A stretch of DNA of 64,000 nt from contig NZ_JAFCLS010000004.1 in NCBI RefSeq assembly GCF_018131075.1, positions 186,001 to 250,000 of the forward strand, read 5' to 3'. The stretch comes from Bradyrhizobium sp. JYMT SZCCT0428 (lineage in GTDB: Bacteria > Pseudomonadota > Alphaproteobacteria > Rhizobiales > Xanthobacteraceae). The notes beneath the pieces were generated by a model that saw only the letters and a program-made list of their open reading frames with translations, searched no databases and was not told where the DNA came from. A program made the translations under genes and the position numbers. Numbering within the stretch: position 1 is the first letter of the stretch; each line of letters begins with the position of its first letter. Of the stretch, positions 17,601 to 26,808 are shown one piece after another.

Positions 17601-18626
17601 CTAGTCGGGATACTTCCGTAGTTCGGAACTCCATTTCCTGACGCTCACGCTATCGCCGATCGTGAAGCGCATGAGGTCGTCTCCGATCTCCAGCGGCCCC
17701 TGATAGGTGCTTCGCGCGCGCGACGCGATTTCGTCAGCATTCACCCCGAGCGCTACGATGTGGGAGAACGCCGCGAGCTTCGGCTTGACGCGGGAAAAAA
17801 CCGTGCCGGCCTGCTCCGGCGAGGTGTGATGATCCGCGATCGGCTTCAGCTGCGGCAGCTTTGCGAGTTGTGCGGACATCGCGAAGACTTCGTGGATCAA
17901 TAGATCGGTTCCGCTCGCGTGCCTGATCAGGTTTTCGTCAAGCTTGGTGTCCCCCGAAATCGTGACCGACCGTGGACCGTGGTCGATCCGGTACCCTACC
18001 GACGGCTTGATCAGATCGCCATGATTGACCGCGAATGCGGTGACCCTGACGCCGGCCTCGTCGAACACCACGCCGTCGCCGTGGAAATCGCGCGCCTCGA
18101 TCCGGGTTGCGGCGGCGTCGATCTTTTCGTCGGCCTGACGGATACGCGTGTCTTCGGCAAATGCCTCGGTCAAACCCTTGGCGATCTTCGTGACACCGCC
18201 CGGCGCGGTCGTGCCGTCCGATGGGCCGAACAACCGCATCGGTTTGGCGCGGCCTCCAAACGGTCCGAACATGTATCCGGTCATCCAGAGATCGGGCAGT
18301 CCTGCGACATGGTCGGAGTGGTAATGGGTGAGGAAAACCGCATCGATGCCCTTGCCCGATGAAATCCCCAACTGATACAGGCGCACCGTCGCGCCGCGGC
18401 CGGCATCGAACAGCAGGCTTAGACCGCCGGCCTGAACCAATGTTGCCGGCCCGAAACGCGCGAGACCGGGTTCAGGTCCTCCCGTGCCGAGCAGCGTCAC
18501 GACGATGTCTCCGGTCGCTACAGGTTTCTCTTCGGCCGCTACGCTGCCGCAGATCACAAGCGCCACGGCTGCCGGAATACCAGCCAGAAAGCGCCGCCGC
18601 GTTGCTCGTCCACTGTCTGCCCCCAT
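17601..18626 (-). CDS. Tat-exported metallo-beta-lactamase-fold hydrolase
   Basis: The 341-residue protein begins with a twin-arginine signal (RRRFLAG at residues 10-16, then a hydrophobic stretch ending near VAAEE). The metal motif HYHSDH is at 101-106. Further histidines lie in AVNHGD, SGDTK, HEVF and DHHTSPEQAG, as in RNase Z/arylsulfatase-like MBL hydrolases. ATG 18626 is chosen because it gives the complete Tat signal. The neighbour upstream is an AraC regulator on the same strand. Confidence 0.88.
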   Translation of the reverse strand: MGADSGRATRRRFLAGIPAAVALVICGSVAAEEKPVATGDIVVTLLGTGGPEPGLARFGPATLVQAGGLSLLFDAGRGATVRLYQLGISSGKGIDAVFLTHYHSDHVAGLPDLWMTGYMFGPFGGRAKPMRLFGPSDGTTAPGGVTKIAKGLTEAFAEDTRIRQADEKIDAAATRIEARDFHGDGVVFDEAGVRVTAFAVNHGDLIKPSVGYRIDHGPRSVTISGDTKLDENLIRHASGTDLLIHEVFAMSAQLAKLPQLKPIADHHTSPEQAGTVFSRVKPKLAAFSHIVALGVNADEIASRARSTYQGPLEIGDDLMRFTIGDSVSVRKWSSELRKYPD

Positions 18627-18742
18627 GGGTCTGCTCCTGGTCGATTGCGCCCGAATGCCGGAATGGCCGAAATGCGCGATGCACCGGCTCCCTCGTACTG
18701 CCGACAGCAAACCGCCTCCAGCGGCGGCCGCGCTTGTATATT

Positions 18743-19549
18743 TCAGCCATCCGGGGAGAAAATGTTGTCCCAGTCACCGATAAACTGATTGGGCCCAACG
18801 CCGACCAATGCGTGGCATTCGCGAATGAAATGTGCCTGATCGAAATAGCCGGCTTCGTGGACGATCCTGGTCCACGGCTTCGCCGGTTCGCTGCGATGGG
18901 CCATCAGGGCCGCGTCGAACCTGATCGTTCGCGCATAAAGCTTGGGAGAAAGCCCCACTTGCGAGGTGAAACGTCGCTGAAACTGACGCGCGCTCAGACC
19001 GGATCGCTGCACCAGACGATCGATGCGGACGCGGCCGCGCGCCGCCAGCATGAGGCGCGACGTCTGATCGATCCCGTCCTGCGGGGCACCGTCATCCAGC
19101 ATCATGCCGAACCAACGTTCCGCGGCGGCGACGCGCGAGTCGAAATCCGTGGCCGAACGCACCGCGTCATTCAGCAACACGGCGCGCTTGCCGATGACAT
19201 CCCGTGCCGTGATGCCCTCATTGACGAGGGAGGTCATGTCGATGCCGATGAGACGATTCAGGCCGGCCGGCTGCAGCAGGATGTTGAAGACATGGATTTC
19301 ACCGGACATCGAGAGCTGGATTCGACGCGATCCCTGCGGCCCGACCACGACCGTCTCGGGAGCCGTTTGCAGGCGCCCTCCATCGATCCGAAGCTGGAAT
19401 GGATCCCCCAGATAAATATCAATGATCTGATGCGGCCGCGCCGTCAGCGGCCACGTCAGTACTTCGGCGCCCAGGGTTGCGCGGCGCTCCTCGAACGAGC
19501 GGAGGACGCTGCGGAGCGCGGGATGCGGCCTCTTTCGTCTGACGTCCAC
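18743..19549 (-). CDS. AraC-family transcriptional regulator
   Basis: The 268-residue protein has an N-terminal cupin-like ligand domain (DIYLGDPFQLRIDGG) and a C-terminal double helix-turn-helix: RVRIDRLVQRSGLSARQFQRRFTSQVGLSPKLYARTIRF is spread over the first HTH and linker, with GYFDQAHFIRECHALVGVGPNQF as second HTH. The start is a GTG at 19549 preceded by AGGAGG six bases away. The frame upstream is low-complexity shadow. It lies 116 bp upstream of the Tat-exported hydrolase gene, which it might regulate. Confidence 0.87.
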   Translation of the reverse strand: MDVRRKRPHPALRSVLRSFEERRATLGAEVLTWPLTARPHQIIDIYLGDPFQLRIDGGRLQTAPETVVVGPQGSRRIQLSMSGEIHVFNILLQPAGLNRLIGIDMTSLVNEGITARDVIGKRAVLLNDAVRSATDFDSRVAAAERWFGMMLDDGAPQDGIDQTSRLMLAARGRVRIDRLVQRSGLSARQFQRRFTSQVGLSPKLYARTIRFDAALMAHRSEPAKPWTRIVHEAGYFDQAHFIRECHALVGVGPNQFIGDWDNIFSPDG

Positions 19550-19644
19550 CGGCGGCCTCCTGTCGCGGCTTGAAGCCGCCAACGGCCGATTTCCGCCGAG
19601 CCTATCATCGCGCGGGCGTAGGCGCGACCCGCATGGATCGCTTC

Positions 19645-20403
19645 CTACGCCGCCCCCGGCCGGTGCGCGCGCAGGAACGAGCGGATCTGGCGCACCGCCA
19701 GCGGAATCCGCTCCTTGGGCTCCTTCCACGGAAACATGCTGACCTCGGCGTTCGGCGCCAGCATCGCCGACTCCATCGCGACCGCATAAGGGTGCGCCGG
19801 GATATCGTCGGGCAGGATCAGCACCGGTGTCCGGCACTGGCGCACGAAATCGCGCGTCACCGTGAAAACGAAGTCGGGATTGGTGCGGTACATTTTGGTC
19901 AGGAATTTATCTGTTGTCTCCGGCGTGATGTCGGGCCGCTGCTTGAGGAGCTCCGGCGCCCAGCCTTTGGTATTGTTGTCGTAGAACAAATCGCGCATCT
20001 CGGGGCGCGAACCTGACGGTTGCGCCAGCACGGCGGCGACGATGCGGTCGGGCGCGCGCTTCAGGAGATTCCAGATCAGGGGGCCGCCGATGCAGAAGCC
20101 GAGCACCATGAACTTGTCGATGCGAAGATGATCCATCAGGCCGAGATGGTCGTCGGTGTGGGAATCCCAGGGCCGGTCGATTTCGAGCGGGCCGGAAGAC
20201 TGCCCGGTATTGGCGTTGCGCAAATCGGCCGCGATGCAGCGGTACTCGCCCTTGAACTCCTCGAACGAATCGAACGGCGGGTAGCTGCCTGACAGCCCTG
20301 CGATCGTCGAGTTCAATCCGCCGCCGGCGATCATCAATAGCGGATAGCCGGAGCCGGCCTCCTCATAATGGATACGAACGGCGCCTTTTTCGAAAGTCGG
20401 CAT
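19645..20403 (-). CDS. Alpha/beta-hydrolase with Cys in nucleophile elbow
   Basis: The 252-residue alpha/beta-hydrolase shows GGGLNST near the oxyanion region and the elbow GFCIGG (residues 102-107), where the usual Ser is Cys104. The last segment (FPWKEPKERIPLAVRQIRSFL) has no obvious catalytic His. The protein may therefore be a dienelactone-hydrolase-like or non-catalytic member. The ATG at 20403 excludes 40 codons that lie in a palindromic repeat. Confidence 0.85.
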   Translation of the reverse strand: MPTFEKGAVRIHYEEAGSGYPLLMIAGGGLNSTIAGLSGSYPPFDSFEEFKGEYRCIAADLRNANTGQSSGPLEIDRPWDSHTDDHLGLMDHLRIDKFMVLGFCIGGPLIWNLLKRAPDRIVAAVLAQPSGSRPEMRDLFYDNNTKGWAPELLKQRPDITPETTDKFLTKMYRTNPDFVFTVTRDFVRQCRTPVLILPDDIPAHPYAVAMESAMLAPNAEVSMFPWKEPKERIPLAVRQIRSFLRAHRPGAA

Positions 20404-20433
20404 GCGGTTTCCTCGGTTCGGATTTTTTTGATT

Positions 20434-20530
20434 GTAGGGTGGGCAAAGCGAAGCGTGCCCACCACTCCAACAATTTGCACGGATAAGAGTTGGTGGGCAC
20501 GGCGCAAGTGCGCCTTTGCCCACCCTACGG
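20434..20530. repeat. Palindromic repeat, family A copy 2
   Basis: Inverted copy of the element at 16537-16626: outer arms GTAGGGTGGGCAAAG and CTTTGCCCACCCTACGG, same asymmetric GGCGCAAGTGCGCC bulge, different central loop. Relative to the direction of the flanking genes both copies are read the same way. Confidence 0.85.
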
Positions 20531-20531
20531 A

Positions 20532-21428
20532 TTACGTCGGCGCCTTGGCCGGCTCGCCGATCTTGTCCTGCGTCTGGGTATCGAAATCGCTGGCCTCATG
20601 CCGCTCGTGCAGTTGGCTGGCCGGATCGCCGGATATCCGGTTGACCATGCGGCCGCGTTTCACCGCCGGGCGTTTTGCGATCTGATCGGTCCAGCGCTGC
20701 ACGTTCTTGTATTCGTGCACCGACAGGAATTCGCCGGCGCCGTAGACGAGACCCTTCGCCAGCGCGCCGTACCACGGCCAGGTGGCCATGTCGGCGATCG
20801 TATATTCGCTGCCGGCGAGATACTCATTGTCGGCCAGCCGCCGGTCGAGCACGTCGAGCTGGCGCTTCACTTCCATGGCATAGCGGTCGATGGCGTATTC
20901 GATCTTGGTCGGCGCGTAGGCATAGAAATGGCCGAAGCCGCCGCCGAGAAACGGCGCGCTGCCCATCTGCCAGAACAGCCATGACAGGCATTCCGCCCGC
21001 GCCTCGCCGCCGGCCGGCAGAAAGGCCCCGAACTTTTCGGCCAGATGCATCAGGATCGCGCCGGACTCGAACAGCCGGATCGGCGTCTTTCCGCTGCGGT
21101 CCATCAGCGCCGGGATCTTGGAGTTCGGATTGACCGCGACAAAGCCGCTGCCGAACTGGTTGCCGTCGATCTTGATCAACCACGCGTCATACTCGGCGCC
21201 GCTGTGCCCGGCGGCCAGCAGCTCCTCGAACATGACGGTGACCTTCACGCCGTTCGGCGTCGCCAGCGAATAGAGCTGGAACGGATGACGGCCGACCGGC
21301 AGCTCCTTGTCATGCGTGGGGCCTGCGATCGGCCGGTTGATGCTGGCGAAGCGGCCGCCGCTTTCTTTATTCCAGGTCCAGACTTTGGGCGGCACATAGG
21401 CGGTGGGGTCGGTAGCAACGTCGTTCAT
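20532..21428 (-). CDS. yghU: Glutathione-dependent disulfide-bond oxidoreductase (YghU-like GST)
   Basis: The 298-residue Nu-class glutathione transferase has the long N-terminal extension typical of YghU (YVPPKVWTWNKESGG, FASINRPIAGPTHDKELPVG), a thioredoxin-like domain with HPFQLYSLATPNGVKV and VNPNSKIPALMD, and an all-helical C-terminal domain with ADMATWPWYG. YghU reduces disulfides with glutathione. It follows the family A repeat and diverges from the livF fragment. Confidence 0.95.
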   Translation of the reverse strand: MNDVATDPTAYVPPKVWTWNKESGGRFASINRPIAGPTHDKELPVGRHPFQLYSLATPNGVKVTVMFEELLAAGHSGAEYDAWLIKIDGNQFGSGFVAVNPNSKIPALMDRSGKTPIRLFESGAILMHLAEKFGAFLPAGGEARAECLSWLFWQMGSAPFLGGGFGHFYAYAPTKIEYAIDRYAMEVKRQLDVLDRRLADNEYLAGSEYTIADMATWPWYGALAKGLVYGAGEFLSVHEYKNVQRWTDQIAKRPAVKRGRMVNRISGDPASQLHERHEASDFDTQTQDKIGEPAKAPT

Positions 21429-21600
21429 TCGTGTTGGCTCCAGGCTTCTTTCGGCCGTGTGATAGAGGCGATCTGCCGCGCGGCGGAATTACGATGCGTG
21501 CGTTTGGTATACCTTGGGGCTGTCGCCGCCAACCGCAAGATGCTGCATGGCAGCCCAACAATTCCCGTGGCGGTCCGCGTCAGGTTCATGTCGCGATTCA

Positions 21601-21831
21601 GACGAGCCGACCGGGGGGCTCGCCCCAAAGCTGGTCGAACAGGTCGGCACCCTGCTCGGCGAAATCGCACGCCGCGGCACCGCGATTCTTCTGGTGGAGC
21701 AGAAGCTCACCATCGCGCTGAAGATTTCTCGCCGCCTCTATGTGATGGGCCATGGCCGCATCGTGTTCGAGGGAACCCCGGCGGAGCTTGCCGCCAATGC
21801 CGGCGTGCGCAAGGAGTGGCTGGAGGTTTAG
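21601..21831 (+). pseudogene. C-terminal fragment of a LivF-type ABC ATPase
   Basis: From DEPTGGLAPKLVEQV (the end of Walker B) onward the translation follows branched-chain amino acid ABC ATPases: ILLVEQKLTIALKISRRLYVMGHGRIVFEGTPAEL is spread over the H-loop and C-terminus, ending in WLEV. The Walker A, Q-loop and signature parts are absent, and the upstream in-frame residues do not resemble the family. It is thus a truncated gene, left by a deletion or recombination whose left edge is near 21600. Confidence 0.8.
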
Positions 21832-21854
21832 GGAGCCGCTTCCCGGCGGCCAGA

Positions 21855-22217
21855 TTATCCGAACAGCCAGGACTTCGGATTAGCGATCGGTCTATGCTCG
21901 ATGCTCAACAGGCCGCCCTTGACGATGCGGATGAGCGACCAGATGAACCACCAGGCAACAATCGGCAGGCCGATCAGCACCAGGCTCAGCGGAAGGCCGA
22001 TCGCAAGGTACAGCAGTCCGATCCAGAAGGTCCTGATATGAAACCGGAAATGCGACTGCATCACGGGGTCGGTATCGTCGACCTTCACATACGCGATGAT
22101 GAGGCCCATCAGCGCTGAAATCCCGGTGAAATATCCTACGCCGTAAAGTACGTAGACGCCTCCGGCGACGATATTGTCCGAGGCGATGGGTCGTTGGGTT
22201 TCGTAAGAAAGTGACAT
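21855..22217 (-). CDS. DUF4870/Tic20-like membrane protein
   Basis: The 120-residue protein has three or four hydrophobic helices (GVYVLYGVGYFTGISALMGL, then IGLLYLAIGLPLSLVLIGLP and AWWFIWSLIRI). The HFRFHIRTFW segment and final GLLSIEHRPIANPKSW match DUF4870-type proteins of unknown function. ATG 22217 has AGAGG upstream and is preferred over an in-frame GTG six codons earlier. Confidence 0.75.
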   Translation of the reverse strand: MSLSYETQRPIASDNIVAGGVYVLYGVGYFTGISALMGLIIAYVKVDDTDPVMQSHFRFHIRTFWIGLLYLAIGLPLSLVLIGLPIVAWWFIWSLIRIVKGGLLSIEHRPIANPKSWLFG

Positions 22218-22403
22218 GGCCGCCTCTGTTGCCACTGATATCGTGAAGCTCTGCGAACGCCCGTTGGTCGCGCCTGCCCTGGCCCAGGTTCAGCAAATAA
22301 AGTCATGAGGCGCGGCAGAGTTGTACTCGGAGCAATGCCTTTATGGCTGGGCCGGCCGGGATCGGCCATAATGGACGGGTCACCACAAGAGAGATGATCC
22401 GAA

Positions 22404-23555
22404 ATGCTTGCCTCGCAGCGCGCTTTGTTCGAGATACCGCGCCAGATTTGCTACCTCAATGCCGCCTCCTACAGCCCCTTGCCGATCCGGACTTTGGAAG
22501 CCGGCCGCGCCGCGGTCGGGCGCAAGGGCGCGCCGTGGACGCTGCCGGCTTCCTTTGCCAACCAGCAGAACGAACGCGCGCGCGCCGCCGCCGCCCGGCT
22601 GATCAACGCCGAGGCGTCCGATATCGCGCTGACCCCCTCGATCAGCTACGGCGTCGCGACGGCCGCCAAGATTTTGACGATACCCCGCGGAACGCGCGTG
22701 ATCGTGCTGGAAAGCGATCACTCCTCCCCGGTGCTGGAATGGCACGCGCGGGCGGAGGCGCAGGGGTTCACGGTCGATACGGTCGGGCAGCCCGATGACG
22801 GCGACTGGACATCGGCGGTGCTGGCCGCGATCGAACGATCGGGTGCTGCGCCGGTCAGCCTCGCCTCGATCTCCTCGGTGCACTGGTCGGATGGCGGGCT
22901 GATCGACGTCGACAAGGTTGGCGCGGCCCTCAAGGCGCGCGGCGCGATGTTCCTGATCGACGCCACGCAAGGCGTCGGTGTGCTGGCGATGGACGTGAAG
23001 CGTCTCGATCCGGATTTCGTGCTGTTCCCGACCTACAAATGGGTGCTCGGGCCCTACGGCCGCGCCTTTCTCTATGTTGCAAAACGCCATCAGAACGGCG
23101 TTCCGCTGGAGCAGACCTCAGCCGGCCGCCGCGACGTGCGCGCCGAGAATTCGGTCTATTTCACCGATCTCAATTACGTGCCCGATGCGCGCCGCTTCGA
23201 CATGGGCGAGCGCGACTATTTCATCTCGATGGAGATGGCGTCCATTGGCATGGAAATGCTGGCCGAATGGGGCGCCGCGGCCGTGGTGCAGCGTATCGCG
23301 ATGCTGACGGTGCGGATTGCGGAAGGCGTGCGCGACATCGGCGTCAGCGTGCCGGACGCGCGGCGGCGCGCGCCGCATATTTTGAGCCTTGCGTTCAAGG
23401 GCGGGATGCCGGCGGGACTCGTCGGGGGGCTGGCGAGCGACGGCATCTACGTCGCGCCGCGTCTGGGGCGGCTGCGGGTGTCGCCACATGTTTATAACGA
23501 CGAGGCCGATGTCGATCGGTTCGTCGAGGTGTTGGCGCGGCGGTTGAAGGGATAG
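22404..23555 (+). CDS. Class-V aminotransferase-fold PLP enzyme
   Basis: The 383-residue enzyme resembles isopenicillin-N-epimerase/cysteine-desulfurase-like class-V aminotransferases. The PLP lysine is probably Lys212 in FPTYKWVLGPYG, with Asp186 in LIDATQGVG binding the pyridine nitrogen; SSVHWSDGGLID and SISYGVATAAK line the cofactor. The reaction (lyase, desulfurase or transaminase) cannot be read from sequence. It ends just before a palindromic repeat. Confidence 0.87.
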   Translation: MLASQRALFEIPRQICYLNAASYSPLPIRTLEAGRAAVGRKGAPWTLPASFANQQNERARAAAARLINAEASDIALTPSISYGVATAAKILTIPRGTRVIVLESDHSSPVLEWHARAEAQGFTVDTVGQPDDGDWTSAVLAAIERSGAAPVSLASISSVHWSDGGLIDVDKVGAALKARGAMFLIDATQGVGVLAMDVKRLDPDFVLFPTYKWVLGPYGRAFLYVAKRHQNGVPLEQTSAGRRDVRAENSVYFTDLNYVPDARRFDMGERDYFISMEMASIGMEMLAEWGAAAVVQRIAMLTVRIAEGVRDIGVSVPDARRRAPHILSLAFKGGMPAGLVGGLASDGIYVAPRLGRLRVSPHVYNDEADVDRFVEVLARRLKG

Positions 23556-23579
23556 CCTATCCACCACAACCCGTTTCAC

Positions 23580-23668
23580 CGTCATGGCCGGGCTTGTCCC
23601 GGCCATCCACGTCTTTGTAGCAGCATCAAAGAAAGACGTGGATGCCCGGGACAAGCCCGGGCATGACG
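23580..23668. repeat. Palindromic intergenic repeat, family B copy 2
   Basis: The outer arms CGTCATGGCCGGGCTTGTCC and GGACAAGCCCGGGCATGACG pair, with an inner pair CCACGTCTTT/AAAGACGTGG. It matches the copy at 7420-7509 in its arms. It sits between two converging genes and could terminate both. Confidence 0.75.
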
Positions 23669-23676
23669 GATAGAAC

Positions 23677-25338
23677 TCAGGATGACGCGGCACGTTTCTG
23701 AACTGGCTCGGCACCCGTCATCGCAAACCCCTCATACCCCTTCGCCGCGACGTCGTCGCAGATCTGCCGGTAAGGCCCGACGCCGCCGATGTAGGGCATG
23801 AAGATGCGCGGCTTGCCGGGGACGTTGGCGCCCATGTACCAGGAGTTGGCCTGCGGATAGAGCGTGGTGTAGGCGACCTCGTTGACGTGGGCGACCCAAT
23901 TATCCTCGGCGTCCTTTTTGGCTTCCATGGCCTCAAAGCCGCTGTCGCGCATGTAAGTCACGCAATCGGTGATCCAGTCGACATGCTGCTCGATCGAGAC
24001 GATCATGTTCGACAACACCGACGGGCTGCCGGGACCGGTGATGACGAAGAGATTGGGGAAGCCGGCGCTCATCAGTCCGAGATAGGTGCGTGGACCCTCG
24101 GCCCATTTCTGGTTCAGCGTCTGGCCGTTGCGGCCGCGAATGTCGATCTTGGCAACCGAGCCTGTCATCGCGTCGAAGCCGGTCGCCAGCACCAGCGCGT
24201 CGACTTCGTAGTCCTTGTCGCCGGTGCGGACGGCATTGGCCGTGATCTCCTCGATCGGATTGGACTTGATGTCGACCAGTGTCACGTTCGGACGGTTGAA
24301 GGTCGAAAAATATTCGGTGTCGATGCAGATGCGTTTTGAGCCGATCGGATGATTGTTCGGCTGCAGCAGTTTTGCTTTCTCGGGATCCTTGACGATTTCG
24401 GCGATCTTCTCGCGGACGAAATCGGCGGCGGTGTCGTTGGCGGCCTGGTCGAGCGCGAGGTTGTTGTAAACAGACATGAAGGTGAGCCCGCCGCGAGTCC
24501 AGCGCGCCTCGTATTTGGAGCGGCGCTCGTTGTCGCCGTCGTCGAGCGCGCCGCGATCGGGCATCTCGGTATAGATGCCGTTGCGCGATTCCGTGCGCGC
24601 GAATTGCCTGACTTCCGGATATTTGGCGCGGAACGCCTGCCGCTCTTCCTCGGTCAGCATGGCGTTGCGGGCGGGAATCGAGAAATTCGCGGTGCGCTGA
24701 AACACCGTGAGGTGGCTGGCCTGCTCGGCGATCACAGGCACCGACTGGATACCCGACGATCCCGTGCCGATCACGCCGACGCGCTGGCCGGTAAAATCGA
24801 CCGATTCATGCGGCCAGTGACCGGTGTGATAGACCTTGCCCTCAAAACGATCGAGACCCTTGATCTCGGGCATCCGCGCGTTCGACAGGCAGCCGGTGGC
24901 GAGCACCACGAATTTTGCGGTCACGGTCTTGCCGTCGGACAGCGCGACCGACCACAGATTGGTGCGCTCATCGAACTCCGCGCGTTCGACGACGGTGTTG
25001 AACTGGATGTCGGGACGGAGACCAAAACGGTCGGCGACGTGGTTGGCGTACTTCAAAATCTCCGGCTGCGGCGCGTAGCGCTCGCTCCAGTCCCATTCCT
25101 GCTGCAGCTCTTCGGAGAACGAATAGGAATATTGCATGCTCTCGACATCGCAGCGCGCGCCGGGATAACGGTTCCAGTACCAGGTGCCGCCGACGCCGTC
25201 GCCTTGCTCATAGACCCGCGCTGAAAAGCCCTGCTCGCGCAGTTTAAGCAGCATGTACATGCCGGCAAAGCCTGCGCCGACCACGACGACGTCGTAGCTC
25301 TCGGAAGCTTTTCCGGAAACGGATGGCGATGCGGACAT
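23677..25338 (-). CDS. Baeyer-Villiger-type flavin monooxygenase
   Basis: The 553-residue NADPH- and FAD-dependent monooxygenase has both Rossmann motifs, GAGFAG at 21-26 and GTGSSG at 191-196, separated by the type I Baeyer-Villiger fingerprint FEGKVYHTGHWP at 165-176. Such enzymes insert oxygen next to a ketone to form esters or lactones. ATG 25338 follows GGGAG and gives the normal N-terminus. The adjacent divergent genes encode a nitronate monooxygenase and a thiolase-like protein; together they may degrade a ketone or steroid-like substrate. Confidence 0.92.
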   Translation of the reverse strand: MSASPSVSGKASESYDVVVVGAGFAGMYMLLKLREQGFSARVYEQGDGVGGTWYWNRYPGARCDVESMQYSYSFSEELQQEWDWSERYAPQPEILKYANHVADRFGLRPDIQFNTVVERAEFDERTNLWSVALSDGKTVTAKFVVLATGCLSNARMPEIKGLDRFEGKVYHTGHWPHESVDFTGQRVGVIGTGSSGIQSVPVIAEQASHLTVFQRTANFSIPARNAMLTEEERQAFRAKYPEVRQFARTESRNGIYTEMPDRGALDDGDNERRSKYEARWTRGGLTFMSVYNNLALDQAANDTAADFVREKIAEIVKDPEKAKLLQPNNHPIGSKRICIDTEYFSTFNRPNVTLVDIKSNPIEEITANAVRTGDKDYEVDALVLATGFDAMTGSVAKIDIRGRNGQTLNQKWAEGPRTYLGLMSAGFPNLFVITGPGSPSVLSNMIVSIEQHVDWITDCVTYMRDSGFEAMEAKKDAEDNWVAHVNEVAYTTLYPQANSWYMGANVPGKPRIFMPYIGGVGPYRQICDDVAAKGYEGFAMTGAEPVQKRAASS

Positions 25339-25452
25339 GAAAACTCCCTTGAGAATTCTTGATTTGCCGGACAGCATTCTCTCGATAGCGCCAAAGCGCA
25401 AGACACAAATCGGCGGCCTTGCTTTGCATATTTTGCGGCGTGGAATGTTTAC

Positions 25453-25557
25453 CTCCTCATGGTGAGGAGCGCGTCTTCGCGCGTCTCGAACCATGAGGCC
25501 CCAGACGGGCCTGCATCCTTCGAGACGCGGCTAAGAAGCCGCTCCTCAGGATGAGGT
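25453..25557. repeat. Palindromic intergenic repeat, family F copy 1
   Basis: This lies in the 325-bp gap between the divergent monooxygenase genes. It holds CTCCTCATGGTGAGGAGCG, a middle GTCTCGAACCATGAGGCC, and the end GCTCCTCAGGATGAGG. The same modules occur in reverse order at 61457-61560. Outside the repeat the gap shows only an AGAATTCT palindrome at the BVMO promoter side. Confidence 0.7.
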
Positions 25558-25663
25558 CGAAGGCTTGGCACACCAGAGCCGATGGGCTAGCGTTTGCCCG
25601 ACAAACGCAAACAAAAACCAACAACGAGCGGCACGAAAGCCGCCCCAGGGAACGGACACGACC

Positions 25664-26797
25664 ATGAAATCCCCGATCTGCGACATGCTGGGAATCGAGT
25701 TTCCGCTGCTGGCCTTCAGCCATTGCCGCGACGTGGTGGCGGCCGTCAGCCGCGCCGGCGGCTTTGGCGTGCTGGGCGCGACCCGTTTCTTGCCGGAGAC
25801 GCTGGAACAGGAACTGAAATGGATCGACGATCACGTCGACGGCAAGCCCTACGGTATCGATGTGCTGATCCCCGAAAACATTTCGACCGCTGGCGAGAAG
25901 AACCTCACCTGGAAGAGCCTGGAGAAGCGGGTTTCGCAGGAGCACCGTGATTTCACCCGCAATCTCCTGAAGAAATACAACATCGAACTCACGACCGAGA
26001 GTGTCGCCGACAACCAGCCGCAGCCGTTTGACGCCGAGATCGCGCTGGAGTTGCTCGACGTATCCTTCCGTCATCCGATCAGGCTGATCGCCAACGCGCT
26101 CGGCGTACCGCCGAAGGCGATGATCGAGATGGGCCGCAAGCACGACGTGCCGGTCGCCGCCCTCATCGGCTCCAAGGAGCACGCGCTTCGGCAGGTCGCC
26201 GCTGGCGTCGATATTTTGGTCGCGCAGGGCACGGAAGCGGGCGGCCATTGCGGCGAAGTTTCGACCATGGTGCTGGTGCCGGAGGTGATCAAGGCGATCA
26301 AGCCGATCCGCAACGTGCCGGTGCTGGCGGCGGGCGGCATCATGACCGGGCATCAGATGGCGGCCTGCATGGCGATGGGTGCGGCCGGTGTCTGGACCGG
26401 CTCGGTGTGGCTCGCGACAGTGGAGTCCGAGACCTCCGAAATTTTTCGCGAGAAGATGATCGCGGCGTCCTCGCGCGACGCGATCCGCTCCAGGGGCCGT
26501 ACCGGCAAGCCCGCCCGGCAGTTGCGCTCGGTATGGACGGATGCGTGGGACCGCGGGCCGGACAGCCCCGGCGCGCTGCCGATGCCGCTGCAAAGCATCA
26601 TCAGCCGCGACGCCTTCAACTCGATCGACCGCGCCGCGGCTGCCGGCAACGTGCAGGCGCGCGACCTCGTCAGTTATTTCGTCGGCCAGGGCGTCGGCCT
26701 GATCGACAGCGTCAAATCCGCCGGCGCGGTGGTGCAGGAATTCAAGGAAGATTTTGTCGATGCGGTCGAGCATATGAACGCGTTGATGGAGGAGTGA
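25664..26797 (+). CDS. Nitronate monooxygenase family protein
   Basis: The 377-residue TIM-barrel FMN protein has family signatures: FPLLAFSHCRDVVAAVSRAGGFGVLG at the N-terminus, then VAQGTEAGGHCGEVSTMVLVPEV, and VPVLAAGGIMTGHQMAACMAMGAAGVWTGSVWLAT, split over the phosphate-binding strands. Members oxidise nitronates or act as enoyl reductase-like FMN proteins. The ATG at 25664 gives the family start. It runs in the same direction as the thiolase-like gene 140 bp downstream. Confidence 0.9.
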   Translation: MKSPICDMLGIEFPLLAFSHCRDVVAAVSRAGGFGVLGATRFLPETLEQELKWIDDHVDGKPYGIDVLIPENISTAGEKNLTWKSLEKRVSQEHRDFTRNLLKKYNIELTTESVADNQPQPFDAEIALELLDVSFRHPIRLIANALGVPPKAMIEMGRKHDVPVAALIGSKEHALRQVAAGVDILVAQGTEAGGHCGEVSTMVLVPEVIKAIKPIRNVPVLAAGGIMTGHQMAACMAMGAAGVWTGSVWLATVESETSEIFREKMIAASSRDAIRSRGRTGKPARQLRSVWTDAWDRGPDSPGALPMPLQSIISRDAFNSIDRAAAAGNVQARDLVSYFVGQGVGLIDSVKSAGAVVQEFKEDFVDAVEHMNALMEE

Positions 26798-26808
26798 CGA
26801 CCTCTCCA

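Noticed and set aside
21514..21831. 105-codon frame as an intact small ABC protein
   Set aside because: The first 29 residues have no ABC likeness and the ATPase part lacks Walker A and signature; treated as a pseudogene fragment.
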